A stretch of DNA of 64,000 nucleotides. It comes from Nocardia amamiensis. GTDB lineage: Bacteria; Actinomycetota; Actinomycetes; Mycobacteriales; Mycobacteriaceae. A program made the translations under genes and the position numbers. Location of the stretch: the NCBI RefSeq assembly GCF_015477605.1, contig NZ_JADLQX010000015.1, positions 62,001 to 126,000 on the forward strand, in the 5' to 3' direction. Under the pieces are notes generated by a model. That model saw only the letters and a program-made list of their open reading frames with translations. It ran no database searches and was not told the DNA's origin. Below, in pieces: positions 8,848 through 17,364 of the stretch (position 1 is its first letter; each line of letters starts with the position of its first letter).

Positions 8848-8996
8848 CTCACGGGCCGTAGCTCCATGGCCGCGGCGGTCGTCCGACGGCGGCTGCCTCG
8901 CGATGACGCAGTCCCTCGACGTCCGCAGCATCAGGCCGGTGCCGTGGTGCTGAGCAACAAGGTGCCGCCGGATCTGGCGACGCCCGACCGTGGAGC

Positions 8997-9024
8997 TTGC
9001 GACTGAAGCGCACTCCGCTACGGT
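8997..9024 (+). promoter_or_regulatory. Candidate promoter of lgt (leaderless start)
   Basis: TTGCGA (8997-9002) and TACGGT (9019-9024) are separated by 16 nt, matching -35 and -10 elements. The -10 ends 7 nt before GTG 9032, so transcription should begin at or next to the start codon. No ribosome binding site precedes that GTG. Confidence 0.5.
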
Positions 9025-9031
9025 GGCGACC

Positions 9032-10144
9032 GTGACCTTACAAGTCCTGGCAGACAGTGTCGTGGCCAACAGCGACGTGCTGGCCTACATTCCCAGCCCC
9101 CCGCAGGGGGTGTGGCAGCTCGGGCCCTTCCCGTTACGGGCGTACGCCTTGTGCATCATTCTCGGCATCGTCGTCGCGATCTGGTGGGGTGAGCGCCGCT
9201 GGCGCGCGCGGGGCGGCCAGCCCGGCGCGATCCTGGACGTCGCGATGTTCGCGGTGCCGTTCGGTCTGGTCGGCGGCCGGCTCTACCACGTGGCCACCGA
9301 CTGGCAGAAGTACTTCGGTGCGGACGGAAACCCGGTCGACGCGCTGAAGATCTACCAGGGCGGACTCGGCATCTGGGGCGCGGTGCTGCTGGGCGGCATC
9401 GGCGCGTGGATCGGTTGCCGGGTGTACCGGATTCCACTGCCCGCGTTGGGTGACGCGGTGGCCCCGCCGATCCTGCTCGCCCAGGCCATCGGCAGGCTCG
9501 GCAACTACTTCAACCAGGAGCTGTACGGCCGCGAGACCGACCTGCCGTGGGGCTTGCAGATCTTCCGCCGGGTCGGCGACGACGGTCAGCTGGACATGAT
9601 GAACGGCGTCTCCACCGGCGTGGTCGACAAGATCGTGCATCCCACCTTCCTGTACGAGATGGTCTGGAACCTGCTCGTCGTCGTGCTGCTGGTGTACGTG
9701 GACCGACGTTTCCGGATCGGCCACGGCCGCCTGTTCGCGCTGTACGTCGCCGGTTACTGCTTCGGGCGGTTCTTCGTCGAGCTGATGCGCGCGGACGAGG
9801 CCACCCAGATCGCGGGCATCCGGATCAACTCGTTCACCTCCGCCGTGGTGTTCCTGGGCGCGATCGCCTACTTCGTGTTCGCCACCAAGGGCCGCGAGAC
9901 GCCCGAGCAGTTGCAGCCCGGCGCGAGTCCTCGCCCGTGGCCGTGGCAGCGCCGCGCGCTGCGCGCCGCGGGCACGGCGTCGGCCGAGAAGCCTTCGGAC
10001 GCAGCGGTATCCGAGCAGACCGTGAGCGATGCGGGCACCGCCGGAACCGGCGGGGAGACATCCGCGGGCGAGTCCGGTCCCGCGACGTTCGGCGGCGCGT
10101 CCGCCGAGACCGGTTCGGAGAAGGCAGGTTCGGACAAGAGCTGA
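9032..10144 (+). CDS. lgt: Prolipoprotein diacylglyceryl transferase
   Basis: Lgt transfers diacylglycerol from phosphatidylglycerol to the lipobox cysteine of prolipoproteins in the cell membrane. The GTG at 9032 gives 370 residues and a start of VTLQVLADSVV. The signature GRLGNYFNQELYGRET, the conserved HPTFLYE block and RFFVELMR are intact, with about seven membrane helices. The C-terminal ~75 residues after FATKGRE are an unstructured Ala/Gly/Ser/Glu-rich tail, as in mycobacterial Lgt. Three lipoproteins with readable lipoboxes in this window (11084, 18172, 32732) are plausible clients. Confidence 0.97.
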   Translation: MTLQVLADSVVANSDVLAYIPSPPQGVWQLGPFPLRAYALCIILGIVVAIWWGERRWRARGGQPGAILDVAMFAVPFGLVGGRLYHVATDWQKYFGADGNPVDALKIYQGGLGIWGAVLLGGIGAWIGCRVYRIPLPALGDAVAPPILLAQAIGRLGNYFNQELYGRETDLPWGLQIFRRVGDDGQLDMMNGVSTGVVDKIVHPTFLYEMVWNLLVVVLLVYVDRRFRIGHGRLFALYVAGYCFGRFFVELMRADEATQIAGIRINSFTSAVVFLGAIAYFVFATKGRETPEQLQPGASPRPWPWQRRALRAAGTASAEKPSDAAVSEQTVSDAGTAGTGGETSAGESGPATFGGASAETGSEKAGSDKS

Positions 10145-10397
10145 TCGGTGCCGTCCGGTCCAGGTGCGGTGGCGGATGCGGCGAGCGCCGGCCCGCCGTC
10201 GCCCACGCCGGGTTTCCCGTTCACGGCAACGAATCGGCGACACACGGCGATAACTCCTCGCAGGGCCGAAAACATCGGGGGCGACAACCTGGTCGATCCC
10301 GGTGACAATGTCTCGTGATCGTCGCGAGTGGCAAATCGGCGGTCCAGCAAGGACGGGGGCCGACAAGAGGGTGCCCGCACGAATGAGGAGGACATGA

Positions 10398-10892
10398 GTG
10401 ACCGACCCTAACCAGCAGGTTCCGGGTTCTCCGGGCCCGCAGTACGGCCCGCCCGGGACGGGTCCGGATCTGACCAAGCCGCTGGAGGCGCAGACCCCGC
10501 CGCAGTACAGCTCGCCGTCGGCCCCCTACGGCCAGCCCCAATACGGCCAGCCCGCCGACCCCTACGGCCAGCAGCCGGGCGGCTACCCGCCCGCGCCGTA
10601 TCCGGGTGCGCCGCAGGGGTACAACCCGAACGACCCCGAGGCGCCGTGGGGCCGCGACCCCTTCGGCGTACCGCTGTCGGAGAAGCAGAAGCTGATCGCG
10701 GGCCTGCTGCAGATCTTCCTCGGTAGCTTCGGCGTCGGGCGCTTCTATCTCGGCTACACCGGGCTGGGCATCGCCCAGCTGGTGGTCACGATTCTCACCT
10801 GCGGCCTCGGCGGCATCTGGGGTCTCATCGACGGCATCCTGATCCTCGTCGGCAAGGTCCCCGATCCGCAGGGACGCCCGCTGCGCGACTGA
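10398..10892 (+). CDS. TM2 domain membrane protein with Pro/Gln/Tyr-rich N-terminus
   Basis: A 164-residue protein starting at GTG behind a GAGGAGGA ribosome binding site. The first ~85 residues are low-complexity and rich in Pro, Gly, Gln and Tyr, with repeated YGQP and YGQQ units. The TM2 domain follows from about residue 95: KQKLIAGLLQIFLGSFGVGR, then GLGIAQLVVTILTCGLGGI and WGLIDGI. TM2 proteins have two helices joined by a short DRF/GRF-like turn; here the turn reads GRFYLG. The function of bacterial TM2 proteins is not settled. A strong terminator follows 20 bases after the stop. Confidence 0.9.
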   Translation: MTDPNQQVPGSPGPQYGPPGTGPDLTKPLEAQTPPQYSSPSAPYGQPQYGQPADPYGQQPGGYPPAPYPGAPQGYNPNDPEAPWGRDPFGVPLSEKQKLIAGLLQIFLGSFGVGRFYLGYTGLGIAQLVVTILTCGLGGIWGLIDGILILVGKVPDPQGRPLRD

Positions 10893-10911
10893 TCGCGGCC
10901 GCACCGGCACG

Positions 10912-10946
10912 GCAGGGAGGCGGGCCCGCGTTGTCCGCCTCCCTGC
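10912..10946 (+). terminator. Hairpin terminator after the TM2 gene
   Basis: A perfect 12-bp stem pairs GCAGGGAGGCGG (10912-10923) with CCGCCTCCCTGC (10935-10946) around an 11-nt loop. There is no U tract, as is common in actinobacterial terminators. It separates the TM2 gene from the amino-acid transporter genes. Confidence 0.75.
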
Positions 10947-11083
10947 GTACGCCGGGCGAAATCAATGAGCACAATCCTTCCGCGCAGGATGATCGGGATA
11001 CTGTCGTGGCGGTGGGTCCGCGCGTAGCATGGCCGGATTCGCGTGTCGTGTGTGGAGCTCCACGCACTGAAGAGAGGGATTCC

Positions 11084-11836
11084 GTGCGTCGCAAGCTGTT
11101 CGCCGCCGCCATGCTCGCCATCGTCGCCGCCACGGGCCTGAGCGCGTGCGGCGACAGTGACCCGAACGTGCTGAAGGTGGGCACCGAGGGCACCTACGCG
11201 CCGTTCAGCTTCCAGGGTTCCGACGGCAAGCTCACCGGTTACGACGTGGAGGTGATCCAGGCGGTCGGCGACAAGCTCGGCAAGAGGGTCGAGTTCGTCC
11301 AGACGCCGTGGGACGCCATCTTCGCCGGGCTGGAGTCCAAGCGCTTCGACCTGGTCGCGAACCAGGTGACCGTGAACGACGAGCGCAAAGCCAAGTACGC
11401 GCTGTCGGTGCCGTACACCACGTCGGCCGGCGTGATCGTCACTCGCGCCGACAACAACGCGATCACCCGTCTCGCCGACCTCAACGGCAAGACCTGCGCA
11501 CAGTCGGCCACCAGCAACTGGACCAAGGTCGCCACCGACGCGGGCGCGAAAGTCGAGGCGGTAGAGGGCTTCGTGCAGGCCATCCAGCTGTTGAAGAACG
11601 GCCGCGTGGACGCGACCGTCAACGACACCCTCGCCGTCGCGGAGTACACCAAGAAGACCGGCGACAGCAGCGTGAAGATCGCGGGCAAGACCGGAGCGGA
11701 GAGCAAGCAGGCATTCGCCGCGCGCAAGGGCGACGCGTTGATCGCCGATGTGGACAACGCGCTGAACCAGCTGCGCGCCGACGGCACCCTGGCGAAGATC
11801 TCCGAGAAGTACTTCGGCGCCGACGTCAGTCAGTAG
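11084..11836 (+). CDS. Amino-acid ABC transporter substrate-binding lipoprotein (family 3)
   Basis: A 250-residue extracytoplasmic binding protein. GTG 11084 is chosen because it gives a clean lipoprotein signal: a basic RRK start, a hydrophobic run and the lipobox LSAC at about residues 19-22. The mature part begins VLKVGTEGTYAPFSFQ and contains GYDVEVIQAVGDKLGK, the signature of polar amino-acid/glutamine-type binding proteins. The C-terminal ISEKYFGADVS is also typical. A permease gene follows 10 bases downstream but no ATPase, so this importer must borrow one; the ATPase at 34600-35388 is the only candidate in this window. The substrate cannot be told from sequence. Confidence 0.92.
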   Translation: MRRKLFAAAMLAIVAATGLSACGDSDPNVLKVGTEGTYAPFSFQGSDGKLTGYDVEVIQAVGDKLGKRVEFVQTPWDAIFAGLESKRFDLVANQVTVNDERKAKYALSVPYTTSAGVIVTRADNNAITRLADLNGKTCAQSATSNWTKVATDAGAKVEAVEGFVQAIQLLKNGRVDATVNDTLAVAEYTKKTGDSSVKIAGKTGAESKQAFAARKGDALIADVDNALNQLRADGTLAKISEKYFGADVSQ

Positions 11837-11846
11837 CCGCCCCTTC

Positions 11847-12515
11847 ATGGACGCCGCCACCAGGGATCTCATCTGGCACAACCTGTGGCCGATGCTGCAG
11901 GCCACCGTCACCAAGACCATCCCGCTGACCGCGATCAGCTTCGCCATCGGCTTGGTGCTCGCGCTATTCCTCGCGCTGGCCAGGATGTCGCCGGTGTGGC
12001 CGCTGTCGGCCGCTGCCCGGTTCTACATCTCGATCATTCGCGGCACTCCACTGCTGGTGCAGCTGTTCATCGTGTTCTACGCGCTGCCGCAATTCGGTGT
12101 CGTGATCGACCCCTTCCCCGCCGCCGTGATCGCGTTCAGCCTCAACGTGGGCGGCTACGCTGCCGAAGTGGTGCGCGCCGCCATCCTCAGTGTCGCCGGC
12201 GGCCAGTGGGAGGCGGCCGAGGCGCTGGGCATGTCCTATCCGATGATGTTGCGGCTGATCATCCTGCCGCAGGCGGCCCGGATCGCGGTGCCCCCGCTGT
12301 CCAACACGCTGATCTCGCTGGTCAAGGACACCTCACTGGCGTCGACCATCCTGGTGACGGAGTTACTGCGGGTCGCCCAGCTCGCTGCGGCGCCCACCTT
12401 TGACTTCTTCGCGCTCTACGGGGTCGCGGCGTTGTACTACTGGGTGATCTGCCTGATCCTCGGATTCGCGCAGACCCGGCTGGAAACGAGGCTGGCCCGG
12501 CATGTCGCGCGCTGA
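11847..12515 (+). CDS. Amino-acid ABC transporter permease
   Basis: A 222-residue HisM/GlnP-type permease with about five membrane helices. The family signature RGTPLLVQLFIVFYALPQ and the ATPase-coupling EAA loop EAAEALGMSYPMMLRLIILP are intact. It lies 10 bases after the binding-protein gene and is surely cotranscribed. The next gene (pyk) begins about 100 bases downstream with its own promoter, so no ATPase gene belongs to this operon. Homodimer formation is expected for this one-permease arrangement. Confidence 0.93.
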   Translation: MDAATRDLIWHNLWPMLQATVTKTIPLTAISFAIGLVLALFLALARMSPVWPLSAAARFYISIIRGTPLLVQLFIVFYALPQFGVVIDPFPAAVIAFSLNVGGYAAEVVRAAILSVAGGQWEAAEALGMSYPMMLRLIILPQAARIAVPPLSNTLISLVKDTSLASTILVTELLRVAQLAAAPTFDFFALYGVAALYYWVICLILGFAQTRLETRLARHVAR

Positions 12516-12606
12516 GTATCCGTTTGTACCCGCTCACGGCCCCTCGTTCATATTTTTCACCAAGGTTTCACCATGGCCACGGCGAGACCTGCGCACCCAC
12601 CGGGAC

Positions 12607-12612
12607 TAGGCT
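12607..12612 (+). promoter_or_regulatory. -10 box of pyk, leaderless start
   Basis: TAGGCT (12607-12612) ends 6 nt before GTG 12619. No ribosome binding site lies between, so the mRNA probably begins at or beside the start codon. A matching -35 is not obvious. Confidence 0.45.
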
Positions 12613-12618
12613 CTACTC

Positions 12619-14037
12619 GTGATGCGACGGACGAAGATTGTGTGCACGCTCGGCCCGGCCACTGCCACCGAGGACCGTATCCGCGAACTCGTCGAGAGCG
12701 GTATGGACGTAGCGCGGCTGAACTTCAGCCACGGCGAGCACGCGGACCATGCCGAGAACTACAAGAAGGTGCGGCAGGCCGCCGACCATCTCGGCCGAGC
12801 CGTCGGCATTCTCGCCGACCTCCAGGGTCCCAAGATCCGCCTCGGCCGCTTTCTGGAGGGCAGGACCGTCTGGGCGACGGGCGAAGAGGTCCGCATCACC
12901 GTCGACGACATCGACGGGACCCACGACCGGGTGTCCACCACGTACAAGGAACTGGCCAAGGACGCCAAGCCCGGCGACCGCCTCCTGGTGGACGACGGCA
13001 AGGTGGGGGTGGTCGTCACCCGCGTCGACGGCAACGACGTGGTCTGCCGGGTCACCGAGGGCGGCCCGGTCTCCAACAACAAGGGCGTCTCGCTGCCGGG
13101 CATGGACGTGTCGGTGCCCGCGCTCTCGGAGAAGGACATCGAGGACCTGGAGTTCGCGCTGAAACTCGGCGTCGACTTCATCGCGCTGTCGTTCGTGCGG
13201 TCCCCGTCCGATGTCGAGCTGGTGCACGACGTGATGGATCGCATCGGCCGCCGGGTGCCGGTGATCGGCAAGTTGGAGAAGCCGGAGGCGATCGACAACC
13301 TGGAGGCCGTGGTCCTCGCCTTCGACGCGGTGATGGTCGCCCGCGGCGATCTCGGCGTCGAGCTGCCGCTGGAGCAGGTGCCGATCGTGCAGAAGCGCGC
13401 CATCCAGATGGCCAGGGAGAACGCCAAGCCGGTCATTGTCGCCACCCAGATGCTGGAGTCGATGATCGACAACTCCCGCCCGACCCGCGCCGAGGCCTCG
13501 GACGTGGCGAACGCGGTGCTCGACGGCGCCGACGCGGTGATGCTCTCGGGTGAGACCTCGGTGGGCAAGTACCCGATCGAGACGGTGCGCACGATGGCGC
13601 GCATCGTGCACGCGGTGGAAACCGAGTCGACCCGGGTCCCCCCGCTGACCCACGTGCCACGTACCAAGCGCGGAGTGATCTCCTACGCCGCCCGCGACAT
13701 CGGCGAGCGGCTCAACGCCAAGGCGCTGGTGGCGTTCACCCAGTCGGGTGACACGGTGCGCCGCCTGGCCAGGCTGCACACCCCGCTGCCGCTGCTGGCG
13801 TTCACGCCGCTGCCGGAGGTGCGCAGCCAGCTGGCGCTGACCTGGGGCACGGAAACCTTCATCGTGCCGACCGTGGAGAGCACCGATGCGATGATCCACC
13901 AGGTGGATGTAGCACTTCTGTCGATGGACCGATACCAGAAGGGTGATCTGGTGGTGATCGTGGCGGGATCGCCGCCCGGCACCGTAGGCTCCACCAATCT
14001 GATCCACGTGCATCGCATCGGCGAGGAGGACCATTAG
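12619..14037 (+). CDS. pyk: Pyruvate kinase
   Basis: Pyruvate kinase makes pyruvate and ATP from phosphoenolpyruvate and ADP, the last step of glycolysis. The protein is 472 residues from GTG 12619, or 471 from ATG 12622. The RRTKIVCTLGPAT start, substrate motifs NFSHG and LADLQGPKIR, the metal-binding RGDLGVELP segment and the ATQMLESMI...RPTRAEASDVANAV block are all intact. The C-terminal alpha/beta domain ends in PGTVGSTNLIHVHRIGE. Its TAG shares one base with the tesB GTG, indicating coupling to the thioesterase. Confidence 0.97.
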   Translation: MMRRTKIVCTLGPATATEDRIRELVESGMDVARLNFSHGEHADHAENYKKVRQAADHLGRAVGILADLQGPKIRLGRFLEGRTVWATGEEVRITVDDIDGTHDRVSTTYKELAKDAKPGDRLLVDDGKVGVVVTRVDGNDVVCRVTEGGPVSNNKGVSLPGMDVSVPALSEKDIEDLEFALKLGVDFIALSFVRSPSDVELVHDVMDRIGRRVPVIGKLEKPEAIDNLEAVVLAFDAVMVARGDLGVELPLEQVPIVQKRAIQMARENAKPVIVATQMLESMIDNSRPTRAEASDVANAVLDGADAVMLSGETSVGKYPIETVRTMARIVHAVETESTRVPPLTHVPRTKRGVISYAARDIGERLNAKALVAFTQSGDTVRRLARLHTPLPLLAFTPLPEVRSQLALTWGTETFIVPTVESTDAMIHQVDVALLSMDRYQKGDLVVIVAGSPPGTVGSTNLIHVHRIGEEDH

Positions 14038-14951
14038 TGAGTGCTTCCCTAGGCAGCCCCGTCATCGTCGCGGAGCCGCCCGCACTGCGCTCCGACTTGG
14101 ACGTGCTGCTCGGCCTGCTCGATCTGGAACAGATGGACGAGGATGTCTTCGTCGGCCAGCACCCGGAGAAGGTGTGGAGCCGGACCTTCGGGGGGCAGCT
14201 CGTCTCGCAGGCCATCATCGCGGCGGGGCGCACGGTCGGTGACCGTCCGGTGCACGCCGTGAACGCGCATTTCGTGCGCGGCGGGGACGTGAAGAAGCCG
14301 ATCGAGTACCGGGTGGACCGCCATCGCGACGGCCGCGCGTTCGCCAATCGCACGGTCACCGCCACCCAGGATGGCCAAGAGCTGTTCGTGATGCTCGCCG
14401 CGTTCCAGGATTGGGGCACGGGGCTCGAGCACGCGCACGCCCAGCCGGAGGTGCCCGATCCGGAGACGCTGCCTCGCGTGGAGGAGAGCTTCGAAGGCTT
14501 GGAGGACAAGCTGGAGATGTTCGTCAACGCGCCGCATCCGATCGATATGCGCTACACCAACGACCCGGCCTGGATTCTGAAGGGCACGGGGGAGCGGCTC
14601 AACCACAACCGGGTGTGGATGCGCGCGGACGGCAGGCTGCCCGACGACCCGCTGATCCACGTGGCGATGCTCGGCTACTCGTCCGACACCACAGTGCTGG
14701 ACTCGATCATCACCACCCACGGGCTGTCGTGGGGCTTGGACCGGATCGTGGCCGCCACGGTCAACCACTCGATCTGGTTCCACCGCCCGTTCCGTTTCGA
14801 CGAGTGGGCGCTGTATGCCACCGAGTCGCCGGTGGCAGCGGGCTCCCGCGGCCTGGCGACCGGACGGTTCTACTCCCGCAGCGGAGACCTGCTGGCCACC
14901 ACGGTGCAGGAGGGGCTCATCCGCCACTTCCCCTCGCGCCGGCGGGATTGA
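14037..14951 (+). CDS. tesB: Acyl-CoA thioesterase II
   Basis: TesB hydrolyses medium- and long-chain acyl-CoA to free fatty acid and CoA. The 304-residue double-hotdog protein has the N-terminal QHPEKVWSRTFGGQLVSQAI motif and the C-terminal SLGH-like region around HGLSWGLDRIVAATVNHSIWF. Family catalytic residues (Asp, Thr/Ser, Gln) lie in these blocks, including LDHS-like VNHSIWFHRP. The GTG start overlaps the pyk stop by one base, the same pair as pykA-tesB1 in M. tuberculosis. A hairpin terminator follows. Confidence 0.95.
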   Translation: MSASLGSPVIVAEPPALRSDLDVLLGLLDLEQMDEDVFVGQHPEKVWSRTFGGQLVSQAIIAAGRTVGDRPVHAVNAHFVRGGDVKKPIEYRVDRHRDGRAFANRTVTATQDGQELFVMLAAFQDWGTGLEHAHAQPEVPDPETLPRVEESFEGLEDKLEMFVNAPHPIDMRYTNDPAWILKGTGERLNHNRVWMRADGRLPDDPLIHVAMLGYSSDTTVLDSIITTHGLSWGLDRIVAATVNHSIWFHRPFRFDEWALYATESPVAAGSRGLATGRFYSRSGDLLATTVQEGLIRHFPSRRRD

Positions 14952-14958
14952 CCCACGC

Positions 14959-14979
14959 CTCGGCCTTCGTTCGGCCGAG
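14959..14979. terminator. Bidirectional hairpin between convergent genes
   Basis: CTCGGCC (14959-14965) pairs with GGCCGAG (14973-14979) around a 7-nt loop in the 42-base gap between tesB (plus) and the hypothetical gene at 14994 (minus). Its position suits termination of both. Confidence 0.6.
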
Positions 14980-14993
14980 TCCGTCGACCCGCG

Positions 14994-15419
14994 TCAGAGC
15001 AGTTCGCGGTCGCGATCGATGTCGAGATCGACGTCGGTGCGTTGCGAGGCGCGGATCGAGACCGGGATCTGCCGTCCCGGCTCGGTTCGCGCGAGTCCGG
15101 AGATGCCGCGTAGCAGTTGCCGTTCCAGCATGGCCACGTCGGCGTCGGTCAGCTGGTCCGGCGCCCCGACGAGGCTGAGCGCGATTTCGTATGTGCGGCG
15201 GTTCTCCGGTGCGTCGTCGAGCCGATCGGTAGCGCAGTGGCTCGCCAGGGCCGCATGGGCCGGGTCATCGGTATCGACCGGCAAGGTGAAGCGCCAGGCG
15301 AACACGTCGCGGTCGGTGAGATAGTCGTCCACCACCTCGCGCACGGTCTCGACGACGCGTTCCAGAGCCTCCGGTGTCACATAAACATGGAGCGAAACAT
15401 CCGAAATTCGCTTCGGCAT
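14994..15419 (-). CDS. Conserved-looking hypothetical protein, 141 aa
   Basis: I do not recognise a family. The ATG at 15419 begins MPKRISDVSLHVYVTPEAL and gives an acidic, soluble protein (many Asp/Glu, no signal or membrane segment). A region of alternating hydrophobics (AWRFTLPVDT, YEIALSLVG) suggests a small alpha/beta fold. The C-terminus is strongly charged (DVDLDIDRDRELL). The frame stays open far upstream because of high GC, but codon bias and the ATG support this start. It is convergent with tesB and has no operon partner; the phosphatase gene lies upstream on the same strand 143 bases away. Confidence 0.65.
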   Translation of the reverse strand: MPKRISDVSLHVYVTPEALERVVETVREVVDDYLTDRDVFAWRFTLPVDTDDPAHAALASHCATDRLDDAPENRRTYEIALSLVGAPDQLTDADVAMLERQLLRGISGLARTEPGRQIPVSIRASQRTDVDLDIDRDRELL

Positions 15420-15562
15420 GTCTGATTCCTGTCCTGTGTCGAAGCAGCAACGGCGGAGAGTGTTGTCCGCGGGAGTGTAAACCGTCCAGGCCCGGAATGG
15501 ACATAGCGAATCGTGACAGGCGAGTTGGCCGGGTATTCGACGTTGGCCGACCCGGTGACGTG

Positions 15563-16183
15563 TTATCGCGCGCGCTGGGCCGCGAGGAAGGTCGCCAGGG
15601 GCGCGCGTGACGCGCCGGGGCGGATCACCAGTCCGGTGTGCTCGTCGTCGTGCGGGCGGGGCTGCTCGTGCGGGGCGAGCGCCAGCAGCAGCGGCACGAG
15701 CGCGTCGGCGATGCGGTCGCCGACCTCGCAGAACGCCTGGGCCGACAGCCCGACGGGGTCGGCGATGTTCTCCCGGCCGACCAGCGAGAGATCGTTTCGC
15801 GCGGAATGCAGTTCGGCGACGGTGCGCGCGCCGGTGACGTGGGCGATACGGCTGGCTTCCAGCAGCGTGAAAGTGCGCGGACGGGCGCCGAAGGCCATTT
15901 CGATCGCTTGGTCGCGGATCTGCTCGGTCATCGCGAGGACCAAGTCGGCTTTGTCGATCATCTCGGGCCGCAGGCGTCTGGCCCGGAAGTTGGCCGGGTC
16001 GGCGCCGAGCCCCGCGATGGTCTGCGCGGCGAGCGGTTCGACCGGAAATCCCACCAGCGCACGGGTTCCCGCGCTCTCGGTGGTGAGGTGGGGGATGGCG
16101 TGTTCGGCCGCCACGGCGCGGGTGAGCCGCTCGGCGATTACCGAACGGCAAACGTTGCCGTTGCAGACGAACAGGACATGCAT
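15563..16183 (-). CDS. Low-molecular-weight protein tyrosine phosphatase
   Basis: The ATG at 16183 gives 206 residues beginning MHVLFVCNGNVCRSV. The P-loop CX5R is Cys7 to Arg13, with the LMW-PTP signature serine next. The general-acid Asp is likely in ENIADPVGLS, the DP motif found late in the family. These enzymes dephosphorylate tyrosine in regulatory or exopolysaccharide proteins, or act on arginine or arsenate in related branches. The C-terminal ~35 residues after the core are an Arg/Pro/Ala-rich tail of unknown role. No tyrosine kinase gene is in the window, so the target is unknown. Confidence 0.88.
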   Translation of the reverse strand: MHVLFVCNGNVCRSVIAERLTRAVAAEHAIPHLTTESAGTRALVGFPVEPLAAQTIAGLGADPANFRARRLRPEMIDKADLVLAMTEQIRDQAIEMAFGARPRTFTLLEASRIAHVTGARTVAELHSARNDLSLVGRENIADPVGLSAQAFCEVGDRIADALVPLLLALAPHEQPRPHDDEHTGLVIRPGASRAPLATFLAAQRAR

Positions 16184-16407
16184 AGGAACACGATAAGCCG
16201 CGCGGAAGCTACCAGAACGTCCCGATTCAGTAGTCCCAGGTGTGGGAACAACATATTCATCTGCTTGTAGCGCGCCGTACACGAGGCCTGCGACGTACGT
16301 CACTTACGCGGGAGGTGCGGTTCGGTTCCCCGCACTCGGCGTACCCCGTAGCGGGCGCAGCGAAACGCTGCATTGTGATTGCTCCGTGATAAGACCGCTT
16401 GCGCAGA

Positions 16408-16570
16408 CTACCCGGATTCGCCGTCGTAGTAAGCGGATTCGGGCGCGACGGGCTCGAACTCGGCGGGTCTGTCCTCGACGCGTCCGCGGGTGGTGAACCT
16501 CTTCCCGCGAGGAGGGGGCCACGGGCGCGAACCGCGCGAGGCCGGTGGCGGGATCCATGTCGTCGTACAT
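16408..16570 (-). pseudogene. Frameshifted small acidic-tail gene
   Basis: From ATG 16570 the minus strand reads MYDDMDPATGLARFAPVAP with high third-position GC, then degenerates. One base over, the frame continues as RFTTRGRVEDRPAEFEPVAP and ends ESAYYDGESG-stop at 16408, again with coding-like third positions. Removing one base from the five-base C run (minus strand; plus-strand G run 16514-16518) joins the two halves into a protein of about 53 residues. Either a real frameshift, making this a pseudogene, or a sequencing error in the homopolymer. No family is recognised, and the true start may be further upstream. Confidence 0.5.
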
Positions 16571-16785
16571 GGCATCGATGCCGCCGCACCCGCATGCCGA
16601 GATAGACGACCACGAGATCCGGAGCACGAACCATCGGAACCGCATCCCCTGCGCGAAATTTATGAACGCAACTCACGACCGCCCGTAACATTCGCCGACC
16701 GCAAAATGGGACGGTCACCCGGCCCTGACGCTCCGCCCGATTGGCCAACGCGCGCGGCCCCACAGCGCCGACGATGGACCACCGG

Positions 16786-17038
16786 AGCCCCGGGTTGCAC
16801 CGAGAGCATGATGAGTTCCCCAGATAAGCGCTCTCGGCAGACGAAGACAGCTGTCAGTCGTTGATAACCGCCGCTGGCCGAAACCCCGGATCGCACCAAC
16901 GACCACCACGAGACGCGTTCCACCGAACGCAACCACACGCATGGGGGGTTCGGGGGCGAAGCCCCGCCGAGCGGGGCCTGGGGGTTGCACCCCCAGAACA
17001 ATGACGAACTCCCCTCCGGTGAGCGCTCCCCGCGAACA
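16786..17038. repeat. Two diverged copies of a GTTGCAC-centred repeat
   Basis: The stretch at about 16786-16842 and that at about 16975-17038 align: GCCCCGGGTTGCACC versus GCCTGGGGGTTGCACCCC, then GATGAGTTCCCC versus GACGAACTCCCC, then AAGCGCTC versus GAGCGCTC. The second copy is preceded by GGGGGCGAAGCCCCGCC, and TGGGGGTTGCACCCCCA forms a hairpin. They lie just downstream of the tRNA-Leu gene (minus strand) and may act as terminators. Confidence 0.55.
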
Positions 17039-17059
17039 GGGCTCACCTCGGGAGCGAGT

Positions 17060-17142
17060 GCCGAGTGTGGGACTCGAACCCACACGTCCTTTCGGACAAC
17101 GGTTTTTGAGACCGTCGCGTCTGCCAGTTCCGCCAACTCGGC
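17060..17142 (-). tRNA. tRNA-Leu (anticodon CAA)
   Basis: The minus strand begins GCCGAGTTGGCGGAACTGGC and ends with ACTCGGC, giving a perfect 7-bp acceptor stem. The anticodon arm is ACGGT-CTCAAAA-ACCGT, so the anticodon is CAA, reading UUG. The long variable arm GTCCGAAAGGAC is the class II feature of tRNA-Leu, and the T arm contains GGTTCGAGTCC. CCA is not encoded. The length is 83 nt. A TATAGT box on the same strand (17161-17156) could be its -10 element. Confidence 0.97.
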
Positions 17143-17364
17143 GCACCGGGTGGAAACTATAGCGGGTCGGGTGCCGTGGAAGCGAATGGGTTGGCCTCGG
17201 GGGCGCTAGCGCGCGGTTTGCGCAGGGTATATGCGTTCTATGCCGAAGTGAAAGGTACTCTTTACATCACTCGGCAGCCTGATGGCCCGCGGTGGTCTTC
17301 CGTGCGATCGCGGCCTATTTTCGGCGTGTCGGGTACAGGGCATCGGAACCAGAGGGGTCTACCT

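Larger units (their letters stand above)
16184..17059. other. Gene-poor stretch with decayed small gene and repeats
   Basis: No intact gene is supported in this 876-base gap. It contains the frameshifted small minus-strand gene (16408-16570) and two diverged copies of a GC-rich repeat (about 16786-16842 and 16975-17038). Base composition drops locally around 16640-16720 and 16860-16900. Long open frames here have poor codon use and Arg/Pro-rich shadow translations. Confidence 0.6.

Noticed and set aside
8903..8953. 16-codon open frame ending in Trp-Cys before lgt
   Set aside because: No ribosome binding site and no promoter; a chance frame is more likely.
16257..16763. Long minus-strand open frame of 168 codons
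   Set aside because: Arg/Pro/His-rich translation with low third-position GC and no family; it is a shadow of the gene-poor region and conflicts with the better-supported frames at 16408-16570.
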